Source: Microbacterium sp. 8M | GTDB lineage: Bacteria; Actinomycetota; Actinomycetes; Actinomycetales; Microbacteriaceae | Length of the DNA: 64,000 nucleotides | NCBI RefSeq assembly: GCF_902506375.1 | Contig: NZ_LR733284.1 | Location: 2,173,685-2,237,684, forward strand | Reading direction: 5' to 3' | Shown: positions 16,716 through 24,963 of the stretch, piece by piece | Position numbering within the stretch: position 1 is the stretch's first letter | How the letters are laid out: the number at the start of each line of letters is the position of its first letter | Made by a program: the position numbers and the translations under genes | Notes under the pieces: model-generated | Database searches by the model: none | Seen by the model: the letters and a program-made list of their open reading frames with translations, nothing else | Told to the model about the DNA's origin: nothing

Positions 16716-17408
16716 ATGTGCGGACGATTCGCGATGAACGCCAAGACGGACGAACTGATCCAGGAGTTCGTCGCGCATGGCGGCGACCCTCAGGAGTGGT
16801 GGAAGGAATGGCACGGCTCCTACTCGATCGCCCCCACCGACTCAGCGCCGATCGTCCGCGACCGCGGCGACGGCCGATTCCTTGAACTCGTGCGATGGGA
16901 CTGGGAGAAGCCCAAGAACATGCGCCCCGGTGCGCCCCTCATCAACGCCCGGGTCGAGAAGCTCGCGACCGGGTTCTGGGCTCCCGCGTTCACCGCGGCG
17001 CGCTGCGTCGTCCCGATGCGCGGCTACTTCGAGTGGACAGGCGAAAAGGGCGCGAAGATCCCGCACTACCTCCACGGCGACGGACTCCTCGCCGCCGCCG
17101 GACTCACCTGGTCGATGGACCTGCACGGCGAACCGACGCGCTGCTTCGTCGTCGTCACCAGAGAAGCACGTGACGCCGGCGGCGAGGTCCACGACCGAAT
17201 GCCCGCCTTCCTCACCCCCGACGCCATGGACGCATGGCTGGAACCGGTTAAGCTCGACCGCGGCGGCCGCGAGGACATGCTCGCCCTGCTCGACGGATCC
17301 TCGCAGGCGGTCGCCTCGACGATCGAGCAGTACGTCGTCGACCGGAAGGTGAACAACTCCCGCACCGTCGACCGCGACGACCCATCCGTCATCGCGCCGG
17401 CGGCCTAG
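16716..17408 (+). CDS. SRAP domain protein (YedK/HMCES-like)
   Basis: 230 aa. Cys2 directly after the start Met, Asn77, Glu106 in GYFEWTG and His159 in VHDRMPAFL match the active-site set of SOS-response-associated peptidases. These proteins form a DNA-protein crosslink with abasic sites in single-stranded DNA through Cys2. Phage copies may protect phage DNA or take part in DNA repair. No ribosome site is obvious; the gene is nine bases upstream of the 91-aa gene. A copy in element 2 (55289-55949) carries a nonsense mutation. Confidence 0.92.
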   Translation: MCGRFAMNAKTDELIQEFVAHGGDPQEWWKEWHGSYSIAPTDSAPIVRDRGDGRFLELVRWDWEKPKNMRPGAPLINARVEKLATGFWAPAFTAARCVVPMRGYFEWTGEKGAKIPHYLHGDGLLAAAGLTWSMDLHGEPTRCFVVVTREARDAGGEVHDRMPAFLTPDAMDAWLEPVKLDRGGREDMLALLDGSSQAVASTIEQYVVDRKVNNSRTVDRDDPSVIAPAA

Positions 17409-17417
17409 GCTGTCCTG

Positions 17418-17693
17418 GTGCTCATTGGAATGATCCGCCCGCGCGAGACGCGCACCATCACCGTCCAGGCCGAGGAACTCGACGAGATCCAGGACCTGAT
17501 CCGCGCTCAGACGCCGGCCGGGTGGGAGACGATCTCCGCCCCGGTGACGATGGCGAAGAAGGACACCACGATGACGGCCGCGGGCACGATCGCGCGGCGT
17601 GACGGCGTGACCGAGATCGAGGCCGACGACATGGCTGCGCTGCAGGCGAAGGTGCCGGAGGGCTACCAATTGCTCTCCGTCCGCCGCCTCTGA
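17418..17693 (+). CDS. 91-aa conserved protein paired with SRAP
   Basis: GTG start at 17418 (LIGMIRPRETRTITVQ); ATG at 17430 is an alternative. The protein is a small alpha/beta domain with repeated pattern around EELDEIQDLIRAQTPAGWE and EADDMAALQAKVPEGYQ, which looks like two related halves. I recognise no family. A copy in element 2 (58748-59023) has CAG changed to a TAG stop at codon 17. The strong terminator 9 bp downstream is also copied there. Confidence 0.7.
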   Translation: MLIGMIRPRETRTITVQAEELDEIQDLIRAQTPAGWETISAPVTMAKKDTTMTAAGTIARRDGVTEIEADDMAALQAKVPEGYQLLSVRRL

Positions 17694-17702
17694 TGCCAAC
17701 GA

Positions 17703-17744
17703 CGAAACCGCCCCGCCTCTCCGAAGAGAAGCGGGGCGGTTTCG
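17703..17744. terminator. Strong rho-independent terminator (one of three related copies)
   Basis: A 14-bp perfect stem has arms at 17703-17716 and 17731-17744, with a further small nested pairing in the loop, then a T-run (GTTTG). It is shared by the convergent 91-aa and protease genes. Close copies are at 59033-59070 and 60833-60870 in element 2. Confidence 0.9.
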
Positions 17745-17752
17745 TTTGCTGG

Positions 17753-18664
17753 TCAGCGAACGTTGTTTACTACGTTGATTACTGCAACTCCGCGGTGGTT
17801 CTCGATGATCTTGAATGCTGCCGTCTCCGTCAGCGTCTGTGAAGCTGCGTGATGGATCGCCAAGACCCTGTCCTGCAACTTCTGATCGTCCTCGAGAGCA
17901 GTTACCTTGATCCCGAGGCTCTTCGCCTTAGCTAGAGAGATGTGCCGGTTGTGGGCCAGGGTCAGCGCGTGGCTTCCAAGCTCTTCTACGATCTTCTTCG
18001 CACGTTGCTCACGCTCCGCGTCGCCGAGGTCCGCGAACATACGCGTCTGGAGCCACACAAGAACCATGTCCTTGGACCAGTCAATCGCCTTCTGAGCGAC
18101 GCCGATCAACGTTGGGTTGTACTTACCAATGATCGGCTGCCAAAGCGGAATGCATGCAGGATCCTTGCGGATCTCGTCTCGAGCACGCTCGAACTCCTCA
18201 ATAATCCCGTGCGCCGGGACTCCGCCGAGTTGGGGATCGATCGGTCCGAGACTCGACTGCTTACCCATCACGATTTCGTTCGCGGCGAGCGCCATCATCG
18301 TGCCGCAAGACATGGCCAGTTGCGGGACGATCACTCGGATGTCAGTGAACATCGTCCGCAAGTACTCAACTAGTGACTCACACGCCGCGATGTCGCCACC
18401 CGGTGTGTGCAGGATGAGGTCGAGCCCGTCGTCACGCTTCAGATTGTGAATCGTGCTCATGAAGCCGGTCTTGTCGCTGTCGTTGATGTCAACGCCACGC
18501 AGCCCCTGCTCGACGAGCGATTGCTTTTCGAGCCATCCCGAGTAGTAGATGATCACGTTCCGCCCGGTGTAGTCCGCGAGCTCCTTCAGGTAGGACCGCC
18601 GCACAACATCGTGGGGGCCACCGTTTTGCTGGATCGCGGTCTGGACGTCAGGCCAACTATTCAC
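17753..18664 (-). CDS. SDH-type/ClpP-fold serine protease (PF01972-like)
   Basis: 303 aa from a GTG start at 18664 that overlaps the upstream gene's stop by 8 bp. The motifs LILHTPGGDIAACESL, QLAMSCGTMMALAANEIVMG (nucleophile Ser119 candidate) and SLGPIDPQLGG match the serine-dehydrogenase-proteinase (SDH) branch of the ClpP/SppA fold. No signal peptide or membrane segment is visible, so it acts in the cytoplasm or at the membrane surface. The reading frame is intact. It sits in the cargo slot just before the lysis genes, where element 2 carries a Fic protein. A role in phage exclusion or host modulation is inference. Confidence 0.85.
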   Translation of the reverse strand: MNSWPDVQTAIQQNGGPHDVVRRSYLKELADYTGRNVIIYYSGWLEKQSLVEQGLRGVDINDSDKTGFMSTIHNLKRDDGLDLILHTPGGDIAACESLVEYLRTMFTDIRVIVPQLAMSCGTMMALAANEIVMGKQSSLGPIDPQLGGVPAHGIIEEFERARDEIRKDPACIPLWQPIIGKYNPTLIGVAQKAIDWSKDMVLVWLQTRMFADLGDAEREQRAKKIVEELGSHALTLAHNRHISLAKAKSLGIKVTALEDDQKLQDRVLAIHHAASQTLTETAAFKIIENHRGVAVINVVNNVR

Positions 18665-18845
18665 GCGGGCCAGTGTGGTTGGTACGGCTCACCTCAAAGA
18701 CGCGCGCGGGAGCGCCAGAGTTACTGAAGTACTGATAGCCCGTCGCGGGCAAGGTCGCCTGATTGAGCAGATCGAACGTCTCCTGGATCTCCGCGTCTGT
18801 CAGTCGTGTTGATCGATCGTGAAGAGTCGCAGACACCACAATCAC
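18657..18845 (-). CDS. 62-aa partner of the SDH-type protease
   Basis: GTG start at 18845 (IVVSATLHDRSTRLTDAEI), with no upstream ATG in frame before a stop. The stop TAG at 18657-18659 lies inside the protease start region, giving an 8-bp overlap and so translational coupling. The protein is a small alpha/beta domain with no motif I know. It could be a regulator, inhibitor or adaptor of the protease. Confidence 0.55.
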   Translation of the reverse strand: MIVVSATLHDRSTRLTDAEIQETFDLLNQATLPATGYQYFSNSGAPARVFEVSRTNHTGPRE

Positions 18846-18920
18846 CGTTCCATTCCAGTCCCGGATGGGTACGACTCAGACGAGCCCACCCACGCCACCC
18901 ATTGCGGTCATCATACACAG

Positions 18921-18942
18921 AATGTCAGGCGGGCCTGACATT
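18921..18942. promoter_or_regulatory. 22-bp palindrome between lysis genes and protease operon
   Basis: AATGTCAGGC at 18921-18930 and its exact inverse at 18933-18942, separated by GG. It lies 60 bp downstream of the last lysis gene (minus strand) and 75 bp upstream of the protease operon. It may be a terminator for the lysis genes or an operator for the protease pair; it has no proper T-run, which favours an operator slightly. Confidence 0.55.
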
Positions 18943-19001
18943 CCAACTGGCGCCAGCTTCTCGTGTTTGCGAAACGGGGGACGGCTCTGGACAGATGATG
19001 C

Positions 19002-19379
19002 TCAGCATGCGGCGCCCTTCTCGCCGATCTTCGCTCCGTCGAGCATGGCGCGGTACTGGCGTCGGGTCATCGGGACAGGGGTGCCGTCAAAGTCGGTGTG
19101 GATGATCGCGCCGGCCGGGGCAGACCCAGCGCCGAACTTCCTAAGCCACTGGTCGACGATGGGGATCGCCATCACGCGGGAGATCGCGGCGCTGATCGCG
19201 GCGAGCGTCGCGATCAGCGCGGTCAGCCACGCGACCGCGGGCCCGGGGAGGACGTCGGCGACCGCGGCGAGCACCTGCGGGGCCACCGTTACGAAGATGC
19301 CGAGCAGCGCTATGCCGGCGAGCACGACCTGCACGGCCGTGCGGATCCACCGCTGATTCGGGAACCAGATCCGGTTCAT
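19002..19379 (-). CDS. Holin-like membrane protein, 125 aa
   Basis: Two hydrophobic segments in the first 65 residues (AVQVVLAGIALLGIFVTVAP and VAWLTALIATLAAISAAIS), then a short soluble C-terminus. The position directly downstream of the endolysin and two further membrane proteins suggests a holin or antiholin. It would form or regulate the membrane lesion that releases the endolysin. No specific family is recognised. Confidence 0.65.
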   Translation of the reverse strand: MNRIWFPNQRWIRTAVQVVLAGIALLGIFVTVAPQVLAAVADVLPGPAVAWLTALIATLAAISAAISRVMAIPIVDQWLRKFGAGSAPAGAIIHTDFDGTPVPMTRRQYRAMLDGAKIGEKGAAC

Positions 19380-19386
19380 GATGCTC

Positions 19387-19767
19387 CTATCGGGGAAGGC
19401 CCTCGGGCCAGTCAGGAAGTGGGATGCCGTGCGCGGCCATGTGATCTCGCTGCACGCCGATGAACGCGCGGTAGCCGCGGTTCTCCTCGGTGAGGCTGTC
19501 GACCTTCGCCTCGAGCCGGTTCACGCGTTGGTCGTTCTCGTCCCGGTAGCGGCCGAGCTCTTCCTGCAGCTGGTCGATGAGCCGGTCCTGCGCGGTGCTC
19601 TCCGCGGTCGAGGCGGCCGCGACAGCGTTTGCCTCAGCCACGGCCGCTTCGCGGCGAGACTTCCGCTCGGCCGCCCAATAGCCACCGAGCGCGCCGATGA
19701 TCGCGGCGACGGGAACGAGCACGCCAGCGGTCGCCCCCAGGACGGCTACGAGGTCGTCCGGGTTCAT
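19387..19767 (-). CDS. Membrane protein with coiled coil, lysis cassette (holin/spanin-like)
   Basis: 126 aa from the ATG at 19767, which overlaps the preceding stop (ATGA). One N-terminal hydrophobic segment (VAVLGATAGVLVPVAAIIGALGGYW in part) precedes a long coiled coil (QDRLIDQLQEELGRYRDENDQRVNRLEAKVDSL in part). This layout is common for actinophage lysis-cassette membrane proteins. The element 2 counterpart (61219-61689) has a similar plan with two spans. Confidence 0.65.
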   Translation of the reverse strand: MNPDDLVAVLGATAGVLVPVAAIIGALGGYWAAERKSRREAAVAEANAVAAASTAESTAQDRLIDQLQEELGRYRDENDQRVNRLEAKVDSLTEENRGYRAFIGVQRDHMAAHGIPLPDWPEGLPR

Positions 19768-19925
19768 CCGGCCACCATCTGCCACACGCCGTCGACGACC
19801 ACGGCGAGAGCGAGCACGAGCGCCGAGAACGCGATCAGGATCGCGCTGTGGGACACCGGCCGTTGGCGCTTCTGCCCGTGCTGGATGTTCGACGGCCGCG
19901 AGCGCGCCCCGTCCTGCTCGTCCAT
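19764..19925 (-). CDS. 53-aa single-span membrane protein, lysis cassette
   Basis: A short gene between the endolysin and the coiled-coil protein. Its ATG at 19925 overlaps the endolysin TGA, and its TGA overlaps the next ATG (19767), so all three are coupled. The N-terminal 28 residues are polar (MDEQDGARSRPSN), the rest is one membrane span (AILIAFSALVLALAVVVDGV). In element 2 the same slot has shrunk to seven codons between the corresponding genes. It may be a small holin or antiholin. Confidence 0.65.
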   Translation of the reverse strand: MDEQDGARSRPSNIQHGQKRQRPVSHSAILIAFSALVLALAVVVDGVWQMVAG

Positions 19926-20680
19926 CACGACTGCAGGCGCTTCGCGAGCTCGTCGGCCACCTGCTTCGCCATGTCGTCGGGGATGGCGTCAGCGATCGCG
20001 GCCGCGACCTGCTGCGGGTCGATGGTGACGCCGGACGCTGCGGCCTGGATCTGGTTCAGGCGCTCCCAGACAGTCGGGCCGAGCTTCCAGTCCGCGCCGG
20101 CACCGTTCGGGCGCACGTCGAACTTCAGCGCGCGTTGAAGCATTGTCTTGAACGCGTCGTAATCACGGTTTGCATCGAGCATGTCGTCCTCCTCGGACAG
20201 TGAGACGCCGGCGGGGACCGGCAGGAAGATGTTCGGGAACTTGTAGTGCCAGGCCTCGCCGAAACTGAAGCCCTCGGGTTCCATGCCGTAGTCACCGGCA
20301 TGGGCGCGCAGCCACTCAGATCGGGCGGAGCCCATCGTGGCGATGCCCGCGTCCTCTCCGATGTCGCGCAGATCGACAGCACCGGCGGTGCCCTGGACTT
20401 CATGGTTCGAGGTCCCGGGCTGCGCGGCGGTGCCGGACGGGTCGTATCGGACGTAACGGACGCCCTGCCACCAGCGCACGTCCCCGAATGGGCCGTCGCC
20501 ATACGCCTGCGGGGTGTACGTGTCCAGGAAGATGTCAATCTGCTCCTGGTTGGTGCGGATCCCGGAAGTCACGAGCACCTCCACGCCGAACAGTCGGACC
20601 ATGTCTGCGCTCAACCGTCGGATCTGGTACGCCATGTAGGGCGTGAGCCGGGAACCGTCCCGCCACACGAAGTCGGTCAT
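19925..20680 (-). CDS. Endolysin, peptidase M15 (D-Ala-D-Ala carboxypeptidase/VanY-like)
   Basis: 251 aa from the ATG at 20680 with GAAAGGA upstream. The N-terminal 160 residues carry the metal-binding pattern SNHEVQG...VDLRD and EAWHYKF of M15 peptidases, which cut cell-wall peptide crosslinks. The C-terminal 90 residues (DYDAFKTMLQRALKFDVRP...WERLNQIQAAASG) probably bind the wall or fold with partners. A nearly identical gene is in element 2 (61709-62464). There is no signal peptide, so it needs a holin. Confidence 0.9.
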   Translation of the reverse strand: MTDFVWRDGSRLTPYMAYQIRRLSADMVRLFGVEVLVTSGIRTNQEQIDIFLDTYTPQAYGDGPFGDVRWWQGVRYVRYDPSGTAAQPGTSNHEVQGTAGAVDLRDIGEDAGIATMGSARSEWLRAHAGDYGMEPEGFSFGEAWHYKFPNIFLPVPAGVSLSEEDDMLDANRDYDAFKTMLQRALKFDVRPNGAGADWKLGPTVWERLNQIQAAASGVTIDPQQVAAAIADAIPDDMAKQVADELAKRLQS

Positions 20681-20707
20681 CAGGTGTCCTTTCGGGAGGA
20701 ACGACGA

Positions 20708-20769
20708 AGCCCCCGCCGAGTGGCGAGGGCTAGGAACGACGAAGGCCCCCACCTTTCAGTGAGGGCCCT
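20708..20769. terminator. Two hairpins between tail region and endolysin
   Basis: AGCCCCCGCC...GGCGAGGGCT (about 20708-20732) and GGCCCCCAC (20744-20752) with GTGAGGGCC (20759-20767). They lie between the Tat-exported protein gene (stop 20814) and the endolysin start, and may end tail transcription. Confidence 0.55.
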
Positions 20770-20813
20770 CGGTGAGGTTGAAGCGCCGGAGTTCCCGGCT
20801 TGATTGGCTCAGA

Positions 20814-21506
20814 TCAAGTGGGCCAGCTGACAATCTCCGTGTTCACGGTGACGTCTGCTCTGTTGTCGGTACCGGTCGAGTCGGTCACCAGCGACAGCAT
20901 CCTGAAGGACAGCTTCCCGTAGGGACTGGAGCTTCCCGGATACCAAAGGTCCGGCGCCCAGGGTGCGTCGAATCCGTAGGTCAGCGGGAGTTCGATCACG
21001 TCGCCAGGCATGATCGTCTCCTGCCATGTGTAGTAGTAGGAGTCCCGATCTTCGGGGAACAGCCCCTTCATGAGAGAGCCCCGAACGGTTCCGTTCACCC
21101 GGACGTTGGCGACGTCGACGAGGAATTTCGGCCACGCGAATTGTGTCATGCCGGTGCGCGCCGCACCGGATCCGCCTCCCGCTGCGACGACGTACGGCGT
21201 GGTCTTCTGCGCTCCTGGCACGAACGGATCCGGTCCGGTGTACGTCACCACTGCCCAACTCGGAAGGTTGCCGTCGCTCGTGACCCCGTACCCACTCCAC
21301 ATTGTCGGGACGACGACGCTGAAGTCCTCGAACACGACTGTGAAGTTGAACGCAGGCGTAGGCGGAACGCTCGAGGCCGCCAACGGCACGGCAACTGCCT
21401 TTTGCACGACCGGCGTGCTCCAGGCAAGCGCCGCCGCCACTGGAGTTGCTGCCGCACCAATCAACAGAGCACGACGCCCAACGCTAGATCCCCCGGTGTC
21501 TGACAT
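20814..21506 (-). CDS. Tat-exported phage protein, 230 aa
   Basis: ATG at 21506 preceded by a G-rich Shine-Dalgarno-like run. Twin-arginine signal GRRALLIGAAATPVAAALAW with a following hydrophobic stretch; predicted cleavage near residue 45. The mature part (FNFTVVFEDFSVVVPTMW...) is beta-rich, ending in VTVNTEIVSW. It is between the LamG-like tail gene and the endolysin, so it may be lysogenic cargo or a virion-associated protein. It does not share the signal type of the protein at 14569. Confidence 0.68.
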   Translation of the reverse strand: MSDTGGSSVGRRALLIGAAATPVAAALAWSTPVVQKAVAVPLAASSVPPTPAFNFTVVFEDFSVVVPTMWSGYGVTSDGNLPSWAVVTYTGPDPFVPGAQKTTPYVVAAGGGSGAARTGMTQFAWPKFLVDVANVRVNGTVRGSLMKGLFPEDRDSYYYTWQETIMPGDVIELPLTYGFDAPWAPDLWYPGSSSPYGKLSFRMLSLVTDSTGTDNRADVTVNTEIVSWPT

Positions 21507-21600
21507 GCCCCCAACCCTAGTCACCGATCGCGTCGTGCTTCAGTCGCGTGCGCCTCGGCAGATGGACCGCTCGAATCTGCTCGACCCGCGCTAGTCACAA

Positions 21601-22284
21601 TCAGATGCCGTTCTCGCTGCGGAGGTGGGCGGCGAGGAGGGCGCGTTGTGCGGCGGTGAGTGCGGTCGGGTACACGATCACGTCGTAGATGCGGCCGCGG
21701 ATGACGTTGGTGTTGTCGCCGCCGAACAGCAGCACCTCGGTGAGGTGGTTCGTGCCCGCGTTGCCGGTCCACTCCGTGCCGTCGACGCTCATGGCCGAGG
21801 ATGCGCCGTTGGCGGTGAAGATGAACACGTGCGGGACCGTGTTTGTCGCCAGGGTCGGGATTGACGTGCCGGCTCCGCCGTAGAACTTGCCCGCGTTGAC
21901 GCCGACCGTCACGTTCGGGGCGACCGATCCGACGAACAGGCCGACACCTGTGGGGACGGTGTCGACCTTCGCGACGACCGCGATCGTGCACACGGCGAGA
22001 TCCATGACGTCGGTTGCCGTCGTGAGCCGATCCGCTGCAGCGTTGACGAGGTAGCGCCGGCCGTCCGCTTCCGTGCCGAGCGTCGGCGCGGTGTTCGCGA
22101 CGGTCATGTGCGTCGTACCGATCAGGTCCGGCAGCTGGTACACGCCGGCCCCGTCGAGCAGCGACAACGCGGACGGGTTCCACCGGTGCGTGTATCCGGC
22201 GACCGGGAGCGACTTCACCCCGCGGATAGCGAGGCGCCGCGGGGTCGTGATCGGGGTGGTGGGGCGAAGCTGAAGCGAGCTCAT
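21601..22284 (-). CDS. LamG-like/concanavalin-fold minor tail protein
   Basis: 227 aa. The pattern (HRWNPSALSLLDGAGVYQLPDLIG..., GVGLFVGSVAPNV, FIFTANGASSAMSVDGTEW, YDVIVYPTALTAAQRALLAAHL) is that of LamG/laminin-G-type jelly-roll domains often found as sugar-binding tail tip proteins. The C-terminal 50 residues are preserved in element 2 at 62535-62685, where they abut an integrase fragment. The binding target is unknown. Confidence 0.75.
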   Translation of the reverse strand: MSSLQLRPTTPITTPRRLAIRGVKSLPVAGYTHRWNPSALSLLDGAGVYQLPDLIGTTHMTVANTAPTLGTEADGRRYLVNAAADRLTTATDVMDLAVCTIAVVAKVDTVPTGVGLFVGSVAPNVTVGVNAGKFYGGAGTSIPTLATNTVPHVFIFTANGASSAMSVDGTEWTGNAGTNHLTEVLLFGGDNTNVIRGRIYDVIVYPTALTAAQRALLAAHLRSENGI

Positions 22285-22294
22285 CGCGGCCTCC

Positions 22295-23755
22295 TTAGGC
22301 GTCGATCAGGTTGCGGGCGACGAGCTCGGCGAGCACGCGCGGAGCGAACGCCGCCTGGGTGGCGGCGTTCATGTGGATCTGGTCCGCCAACAGCAGGGAC
22401 GGCGGGGTGCGGTACGAACGGCGGGCTGTCTCATCCCCAGCGGTCGGGGTGATCCCGGTGACGACATCGAGGGCGTCCTCGATCAGCCACCGCATCAGGG
22501 ACCAGTAGTGCTCAGGCCACAGCCGGGACAGTTCCCGGTCGATCTCGACGTTGTAGTTCCACACCTGCGTGTAGGGGACGCTGTTGCCGCCGAGGACCAG
22601 GCCCATGAACAGGGCGTGCGGGTTGAGCGCGAGACGAGACTCGATCAGAGCCGAGTACCCCTCCACGACCGGGCCCACGTTCCCGGGGGTCGTGATCTGG
22701 TCGTTCTGGCCCATGATGACGAGCATCGTGTCGGCGGCGTTGTTGTCCCACGTCGCCGCCCGGAACCGGACCGGCCCCGTCACCGCGGAACCCGGGGTCG
22801 TGCGGGTCAGCAGGAACGTCGCGCTGTTCGCGGCGCGGCTCAGCGTCGCCGGGATCTCCCCCGCCGATGTGATCGCCATTCCTGCCGTCGCCGGCAGAGG
22901 CACCTCAGGCCGGTAGCGCAGCGGGTCGGTGAGCGTCGCGGACACGCTTCCCGATGCCGGGAACGTGTCGCCGTCGAGCGTGAAGGACGGTTCGATCCCG
23001 CCGGCCATCAGCGCGACCATGTGCGCGGTGGAACCGCCCATGGACGCATGCGTGAGCGTCAGGTCCGGGCGGGCCTGGCTGAGCAGGTAATGCCACCGCG
23101 ACGTCGCCGGCACATCCGCGGCCTGCGCGTGCGAATCCCCCGTGATGAGCAGCCGGGTCCGCGAGGACACCAGCGGCCGAGACCCGGACGGCGTCGGCAC
23201 CCGCACGGACGTGCGTGCGAAGGTGTTGATCCGCGACCGCGGCGACCGGATCGACTCCCGCAGCAGGTCTGCGCCATCTGTGGTCAGAAGACCCGTCGCA
23301 GGGTCGGCCGTGAGCGCTGTCGGCTCCCCCGACGAACCGGAGAACCCGACTCCCCCGCCATCGATGGGGACCATGCGGAGTCGGTCGCGGACGATCTGCT
23401 CCGCCGCTTCCGACCAGCCACCGTCCGACAGGCGCAACGTCGCCGCCGTCGGCTCACCCCGGGCACCGAACGTCCCGAACGTCGCCTCACCGTCGACTCC
23501 GTCGACCTGGGTCAGCGTGCGAGGATCGGTGGTCTGCATCAGCGCACCCGACGCGGCAGCGTCCGCGACAGCCGATGCGGCAGCTGCCGTGACCGCGGGG
23601 TTGTCGGCGATCGCGGCCGTGGCGGCGTCACGGGCGGGGATCTCCACCCGCTCGTCGACCGCGAGCTGCGCCTCGGTCTGGTTGCGGATCGCGAGCGCCA
23701 TCGAACGCGGCGTCGCGACCTGCAGCCGTCCCACCGGGACCATCTGCGAAACCAT
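22295..23755 (-). CDS. Tail protein with SGNH/GDSL hydrolase domain
   Basis: 486 aa. The N-terminal 150 residues are a tail-fibre-type region with Ala-rich helices. The C-terminal domain has the SGNH set: LLITGDSHAQAAD (Ser), ASMGGSTAH (Gly), MGQNDQI (Asn) and LADQIHMNAAT (Asp-His). Such domains on tail fibres deacetylate surface polysaccharides or hydrolyse esters, helping the phage reach its receptor. The substrate is unknown. Confidence 0.85.
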   Translation of the reverse strand: MVSQMVPVGRLQVATPRSMALAIRNQTEAQLAVDERVEIPARDAATAAIADNPAVTAAAASAVADAAASGALMQTTDPRTLTQVDGVDGEATFGTFGARGEPTAATLRLSDGGWSEAAEQIVRDRLRMVPIDGGGVGFSGSSGEPTALTADPATGLLTTDGADLLRESIRSPRSRINTFARTSVRVPTPSGSRPLVSSRTRLLITGDSHAQAADVPATSRWHYLLSQARPDLTLTHASMGGSTAHMVALMAGGIEPSFTLDGDTFPASGSVSATLTDPLRYRPEVPLPATAGMAITSAGEIPATLSRAANSATFLLTRTTPGSAVTGPVRFRAATWDNNAADTMLVIMGQNDQITTPGNVGPVVEGYSALIESRLALNPHALFMGLVLGGNSVPYTQVWNYNVEIDRELSRLWPEHYWSLMRWLIEDALDVVTGITPTAGDETARRSYRTPPSLLLADQIHMNAATQAAFAPRVLAELVARNLIDA

Positions 23756-23756
23756 G

Positions 23757-24215
23757 TCAGTTCCTCTCCGGCGCGTACACGAGCGCGCCGTCCTCGGTCT
23801 GGTCGGTCATGTCCACCCACGCGACATTCGTGACGCCGGACAGGGGCGGGCCGAGCGCGACGATGATCGTCCCGGGTGGGAAGTTGTTGATCAGGTCGGA
23901 GATGTTCCCGCCCAGACCGGGCACGACCAGGAACTCCCACTCGGCGTACCGATACGCCCAGTTCTGCGGATCCTGCTCCGAAGGGTTCGTCACCCACCGC
24001 ATGAACGGCCGGTAGAAGATCCCGGCGTCGGACTCGAGCTCCACCGTGAACGACCCGTCCGCGGCGAGCGTCGCCTGCACCTCGACGGCCGCCAGCAGCC
24101 CGTCGGATCCGAGCGCGCTCGCCTGCGGCCGGAACCACAGCTCCGGGTGCATCGCGGCAGGGATCGGCTGGCCGGCGTGCGTCCAAGCGTTGCCCGTCAC
24201 GGTCACCGTAGACAT
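23757..24215 (-). CDS. Minor tail protein, 152 aa
   Basis: A beta-rich single domain starting TVTVTGNAWTHAGQPIPAAMHPEL, of the kind seen in actinophage minor tail operons. It follows the SGNH gene by one base and precedes the fibre gene. No precise family is recognised. Confidence 0.65.
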   Translation of the reverse strand: MSTVTVTGNAWTHAGQPIPAAMHPELWFRPQASALGSDGLLAAVEVQATLAADGSFTVELESDAGIFYRPFMRWVTNPSEQDPQNWAYRYAEWEFLVVPGLGGNISDLINNFPPGTIIVALGPPLSGVTNVAWVDMTDQTEDGALVYAPERN

Positions 24216-24252
24216 GGCGGCTCCTTCTCTGGCGCGTTCGCTCGCGCCCGCG

Positions 24253-24963
24253 TTAGACGACCTCGAACACCTTCCCGGTGCCGTCGGTCCAGATGGTTCC
24301 TACGGGCGCGTGGTTCGCTGAGGCACTCGGGATGGTGTCCATCCCGAAGAACGAGATCCCACTTCCAGACAGCACGATCGACACCCCGCCGCGCTGGATC
24401 GCGACAGCGCCCGTTCCGACGTAGACGCGGTTGGTTCCAACGTTCATCCGCACGCCGCCGTTGGTGACGTCGGCCTCGACGACGCCGCCGGTGCCGAAGG
24501 ACATGCGTCCGTCTTCGAGCGTCGCCGGCGAGGCGCCGCCCGTGATGCGGATCAAGCCGGGGCTGTTCACGATCACGGATCCGGTGATGACGGTGTTGCC
24601 CTGGATCTCGCCGTTGCCGATGAGCTTCCAGGTTCCGACGACGTTGAGCGGGCCGTTGACGGTCGTGGTCCCGTTGATCGTGGTGTTGCCGTTGATGGTG
24701 AGCGTGCCGTCGAACACGGTGGGGCCGGTGACGTGCTGGCTGCCGGTGAGGTTCATGTCGCCGGACCAGTTGAAGTCGCCGTCGCCGTGGAGTATCCCGG
24801 AGACGTACGCGGAGCCTTCGACGAGCAGGCCCTCGGGCGACGCGACCCGCAGCGCGCCGCGTGTGATCGAGCTGAACCCGATCGGGGACTGCGTCTCGAG
24901 CGCGCGGATGCGGCGGAGGATCTCGGGGATCTCTGAGTCGTTCGGGTTGTCGCGGCGCGTCAT
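24253..24963 (-). CDS. Tail fibre with repetitive beta-helix-like region
   Basis: 236 aa. After a helical N-terminus (ILRRIRALETQSP), a run of short repeats (LTINGNTTINGTTTVNGPLNV in part) looks like a triple beta-helix fibre. The end (APVGTIWTDGTGKVFEV) resembles fibre tips. The ATG overlaps the upstream gene's stop (ATGA). Confidence 0.72.
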   Translation of the reverse strand: MTRRDNPNDSEIPEILRRIRALETQSPIGFSSITRGALRVASPEGLLVEGSAYVSGILHGDGDFNWSGDMNLTGSQHVTGPTVFDGTLTINGNTTINGTTTVNGPLNVVGTWKLIGNGEIQGNTVITGSVIVNSPGLIRITGGASPATLEDGRMSFGTGGVVEADVTNGGVRMNVGTNRVYVGTGAVAIQRGGVSIVLSGSGISFFGMDTIPSASANHAPVGTIWTDGTGKVFEVV

